Shown here piece by piece: positions 61,701 to 64,000 of a DNA stretch of 64,000 nucleotides. The position numbers were made by a program, and so were the translations under genes. The stretch spans positions 83,446,793 to 83,510,792 of the forward strand of contig OX235273.1 in assembly GCA_944472155.2 (NCBI GenBank), in the 5' to 3' direction. The notes beneath the pieces are model-generated. The model saw nothing but the letters and a program-made list of their open reading frames with translations. It ran no database searches and was not told the DNA's origin. Within the stretch, counting starts at the first letter, position 1; the number at the start of each line of letters is the position of its first letter. The DNA comes from Trichobilharzia szidati. Its lineage: Eukaryota; Platyhelminthes; Trematoda; Strigeidida; Schistosomatidae.

Positions 61701-63196
61701 TATTGGAACAAGACATACAAGCGAACAATATTGTTTTCAATTAGATCTTCTTCAGGCTTTACTCTAATTTACATAGATTTATATATAAAATTTTAACCAA
61801 TGACGGTGATTTTGGGAATCAAATAATAATCTTAATAGTCTTAGTAATAATAATAATGTGATAAATGTTTTGAACGTAGTTAATAACTATGATAATAATG
61901 ATAACAAAATATTGATAATAAGGTTTATGCAGGTGATAAGAATAACAAAGATATTATATGTATATGTGTATAAATAAATTGGGTCAAATCTTAAAAGGTG
62001 AAGTGGAGCGATAATCAGAGTTTAAATAAATATTATAAAAGTACAAAGGAGGTGGAAAATAAGAAAGGGTGGGAGGGTTTTGAATACAGTTCACCTAGGC
62101 CAAGGGAGAGACAAAGGTAGAACAAACTTCTTTTGTATGCGAAGACTAGGATAGTTCTCTCGAATTCCCATAGCTTCGGCTAGGTGTAAAAGACGGTTTC
62201 TGATTCCATTCGAAAGACTCGACGGAATACGATAGATAACTTTGAAGGCACTATTTTTGTCCACTTGGTGACCGCTATCAATCAAATGAGCCAAAATAGA
62301 ACTTCGTATGGATTTTATTTGACCTTTTCCGAACCATGAAGGAAGATGCTCATTAATGCGTTTGTTCAGCTGTCTAGTTGTTCGCCTTATATAGCTTTCT
62401 TCACAGGAGCAACTAAATTTATAGATACACATCGAAGTGGCACAACTAGGTAGCTTATCTTTCACTTGAGCAATCAAAATTGGTCGGCTGGAAAATGACA
62501 AACAAAGGGTGGCGGCAGTATAAGTCCGTTTTATCGCTCTCGATAATCTCAGATGTAAGAGTTTACTAGCCACGTCCCCATTAGATTGAAGTTTCATGAA
62601 CAGTTCTTTCTTTTTAACTGTTGTCAGTTTTTCTTTGTTGTATCTGGTATTCATGTGTCACCTAACAAATCTACTAGGATAACCCATTTGGACCAGCGTA
62701 TTTTGGATATATCCTAGCTCATTTTCTAGGGAGTCATCTGTACAAATACGTCTTGCTCTATTCGTAAGGCATCTGACCAAATTGATTTTATATCGGATTG
62801 GTACAAAACTGAGGAAATGTGTATATTGTCCTACAGATGTAGGTTTTCTATAGACATCTCTCTTGAGTGAACCTTCGTCTCTTCTGCTCAATTGGACGTC
62901 AAGGAAATGTAATCCACCATCATGTTCTTCTTCACAAGTGAAGATGAGTGATGGATGTGCATCATTAAACTTTTTTAACATTTCATTCTTGTCAGTTTTC
63001 ACATCAAGAATAATGAACGTATCATCAACATAACGAAAATAAGAATCAGTTTCCTCTATTACTTGTCTCAATGGACCATTTTCAATCTTGGCTAGAAAGA
63101 AATCTGCCAAAATTGGCCCCAATGGAGAACCCATGGCAATACCGTCGATTTGCCTGTAGTAAAGGTTGTTGAATAAGAAATGTACATTCATAGTAC
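61701..63196 (-). pseudogene. PLE-II: Penelope-like RT plus GIY-YIG endonuclease, nearly open
   Basis: On the minus strand the RT starts abruptly at about 63196 with MNVHFLFNNLYYRQIDG, then MGSPLGPILADFFLAK, the catalytic FRYVDDTFII, LHFLDVQLSRRD, VYRKPTSVGQYTHFLSFVPI and MGYPSRFVR. A single in-frame TGA (62655-62657) follows, after which the frame continues open through the GIY-YIG domain: SMCIYKFSCSCEESYIRRTT, NKRINEHLPSWF, LAHLIDSGHQVD, ending at 62091. The YIG motif reads YIR. The first part of the RT is missing at the inverted junction. The 3' UTR (61701-62090) is AT-rich with (AAT)n runs. It belongs to the same PLE group as the remnants at 2.4 and 49 kb, not to PLE-I. Confidence 0.92.
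61721..61763 (-). ncRNA. Hammerhead-like motif at PLE-II 3' end
   Basis: Minus strand: AAGC, core CTGAAGA, one extra A, a weak 3-bp stem GAT/ATT, GAA, a perfect 12-nt palindrome AACAATATTGTT (possible loop-less stem III), C, then GCTT pairing with AAGC. Order and the extra base match the other two motifs. The weak stem II makes activity doubtful. Confidence 0.4.
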
Positions 63197-63827
63197 GTTT
63201 ATGATATCAATGTGAATGGGAAGCAAATACTTTCCTTAGATGTAGCGTCACTGTTTACCAATGTACCACTTATGGAGACTGTGGATTTCATATGCCAACA
63301 GATACTAGAAAAGCAGAGTGACATCGGAATTCCAGTTATTAGTCTGAAAGAGTTGCTTTTAAGATGTACTATGAATGTACATTTCTTATTCAACAACCTT
63401 TACTACAGGCAAATCGACGGTATTGCCATGGGTTCTCCATTGGGGCCAATTTTGGCAGATTTCTTTCTAGCCAAGATTGAAAATGGTCCATTGAGACAAG
63501 TAATAGAGGAAACTGATTCTTATTTTCGTTATGTTGATGATACGTTCATTATTCTTGATGTGAAAACTGACAAGAATGAAATGTTAAAAAAGTTTAATGA
63601 TGCACATCCATCACTCATCTTCACTTGTGAAGAAGAACATGATGGTGGATTACATTTCCTTGACGTCCAATTGAGCAGAAGAGACGAAGGTTCACTCAAG
63701 AGAGATGTCTATAGAAAACCTACATCTGTAGGACAATATACACATTTCCTCAGTTTTGTACCAATCCGATATAAAATCAATTTGGTCAGATGCCTTACGA
63801 ATAGAGCAAGACGTATTTGTACAGATG
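63197..63827 (+). pseudogene. Inverted partial copy of PLE-II RT
   Basis: 63366-63827 appears identical, as reverse complement, to 63196-62735 (462 bp each, no difference noticed). Upstream, 63212-63365 supplies the RT block missing from PLE-II (LSLDVASLFTNVPLMETVDF). It therefore represents the same element at an earlier RT position. The frame is open from 63212 to 63880, but the PLE match stops at 63827 (RRICTD) and the last 17 residues are unrelated. Truncated at both ends and head-to-head with PLE-II. Confidence 0.9.
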
Positions 63828-64000
63828 TCTCCACGAATCCAAGCAACACTAGTGATGTTTTTCCCTCAAGAACCAGATGAATAAATGAATGCTTGTGTCA
63901 TAAGTAGTCACAAAATTGCAGCCATTCACACATTTTCATATTCACACAGTCTTGCTCATTCATCATCCGTCTTCATCTCCATGATTTCCTTCCAGATTTG

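Larger units (their letters stand above)
46676..61701. repeat. Segmental duplication, copy 2 (partner 1-15180)
   Basis: Colinear with 1-15180 and in the same orientation, spaced about 46.5 kb apart, with scattered substitutions and small indels. Protease exon 5 of the B-type gene encodes the same protein sequence in both copies. The right end is abrupt: after 'caatagaaaatat' the copy-1 sequence continues into PLE-I while this copy continues into the 3' end of PLE-II. Confidence 0.95.

Noticed and set aside
1..64000. CRISPR arrays, bacterial operons, or rRNA
   Set aside because: No regularly spaced short repeats, no ribosome-binding-site-led gene strings and no rRNA-like sequence were seen; introns and retroelements indicate eukaryotic nuclear DNA.

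Overview
The window looks like nuclear DNA of a parasitic flatworm, most likely a schistosome-type trematode. The DNA is AT-rich. Genes are split by introns with GT/AG borders, including an intron of exactly 39 bp repeated in every gene copy; very short 5' introns are typical of schistosomes. The background is packed with Penelope-like elements (PLEs), LINE fragments with APE endonuclease and RT, and tRNA-derived SINEs. The species assignment is inference.

The only convincing host genes are a minus-strand array of secreted cathepsin D/pepsin-like aspartic proteases (family A1). Each has six exons with the same phases, and complete copies would give 387 residues. In transcription order they are: B' (60401-52575, complete), A' (47496-42273, complete in structure but with the second catalytic Asp changed to Tyr), C (35752-32435, exons 1-4 only), B (13907-5893, complete) and A (822 to the left edge, exon 1 and part of exon 2). 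A decayed orphan exon 5 lies on the plus strand at 27637-27824. All five first exons are preceded by the same promoter module: a CCAAT box, a shared 15-bp block and a TATA box about 50 bp before the ATG.

Layout: 1-15180 and 46676-61701 are two copies of one segmental duplication, a few per cent divergent by eye, each carrying an A-type exon 1 and a full B-type gene. In the first copy the homology runs into a decayed PLE (PLE-I, 15398-17100). In the second it stops abruptly against another PLE (PLE-II, 61701-63196), which is followed head-to-head by an inverted partial copy of itself. The middle, 17-32 kb, is repeat-rich: a LINE split by PLE sequence and bounded by inverted repeats of about 510 bp (20283-24305), further PLE and LINE pieces, and an old direct repeat (30590-31480 / 38010-38760). 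Intron 4 of A' holds a SINE between two near-identical inverted arms.

Hammerhead-ribozyme-like folds can be drawn at the 3' ends of PLE-I and PLE-II and in an isolated foldback at 38.8 kb. The strongest leads are the probable pseudoprotease A', the variable active-site flap across the paralogues, the shared promoter module and the ribozyme-like PLE ends. Long stretches (932-2160, 2645-5830, 17100-18000, 24310-27636, 39000-40700, 49330-52500) hold no gene I can recognise.
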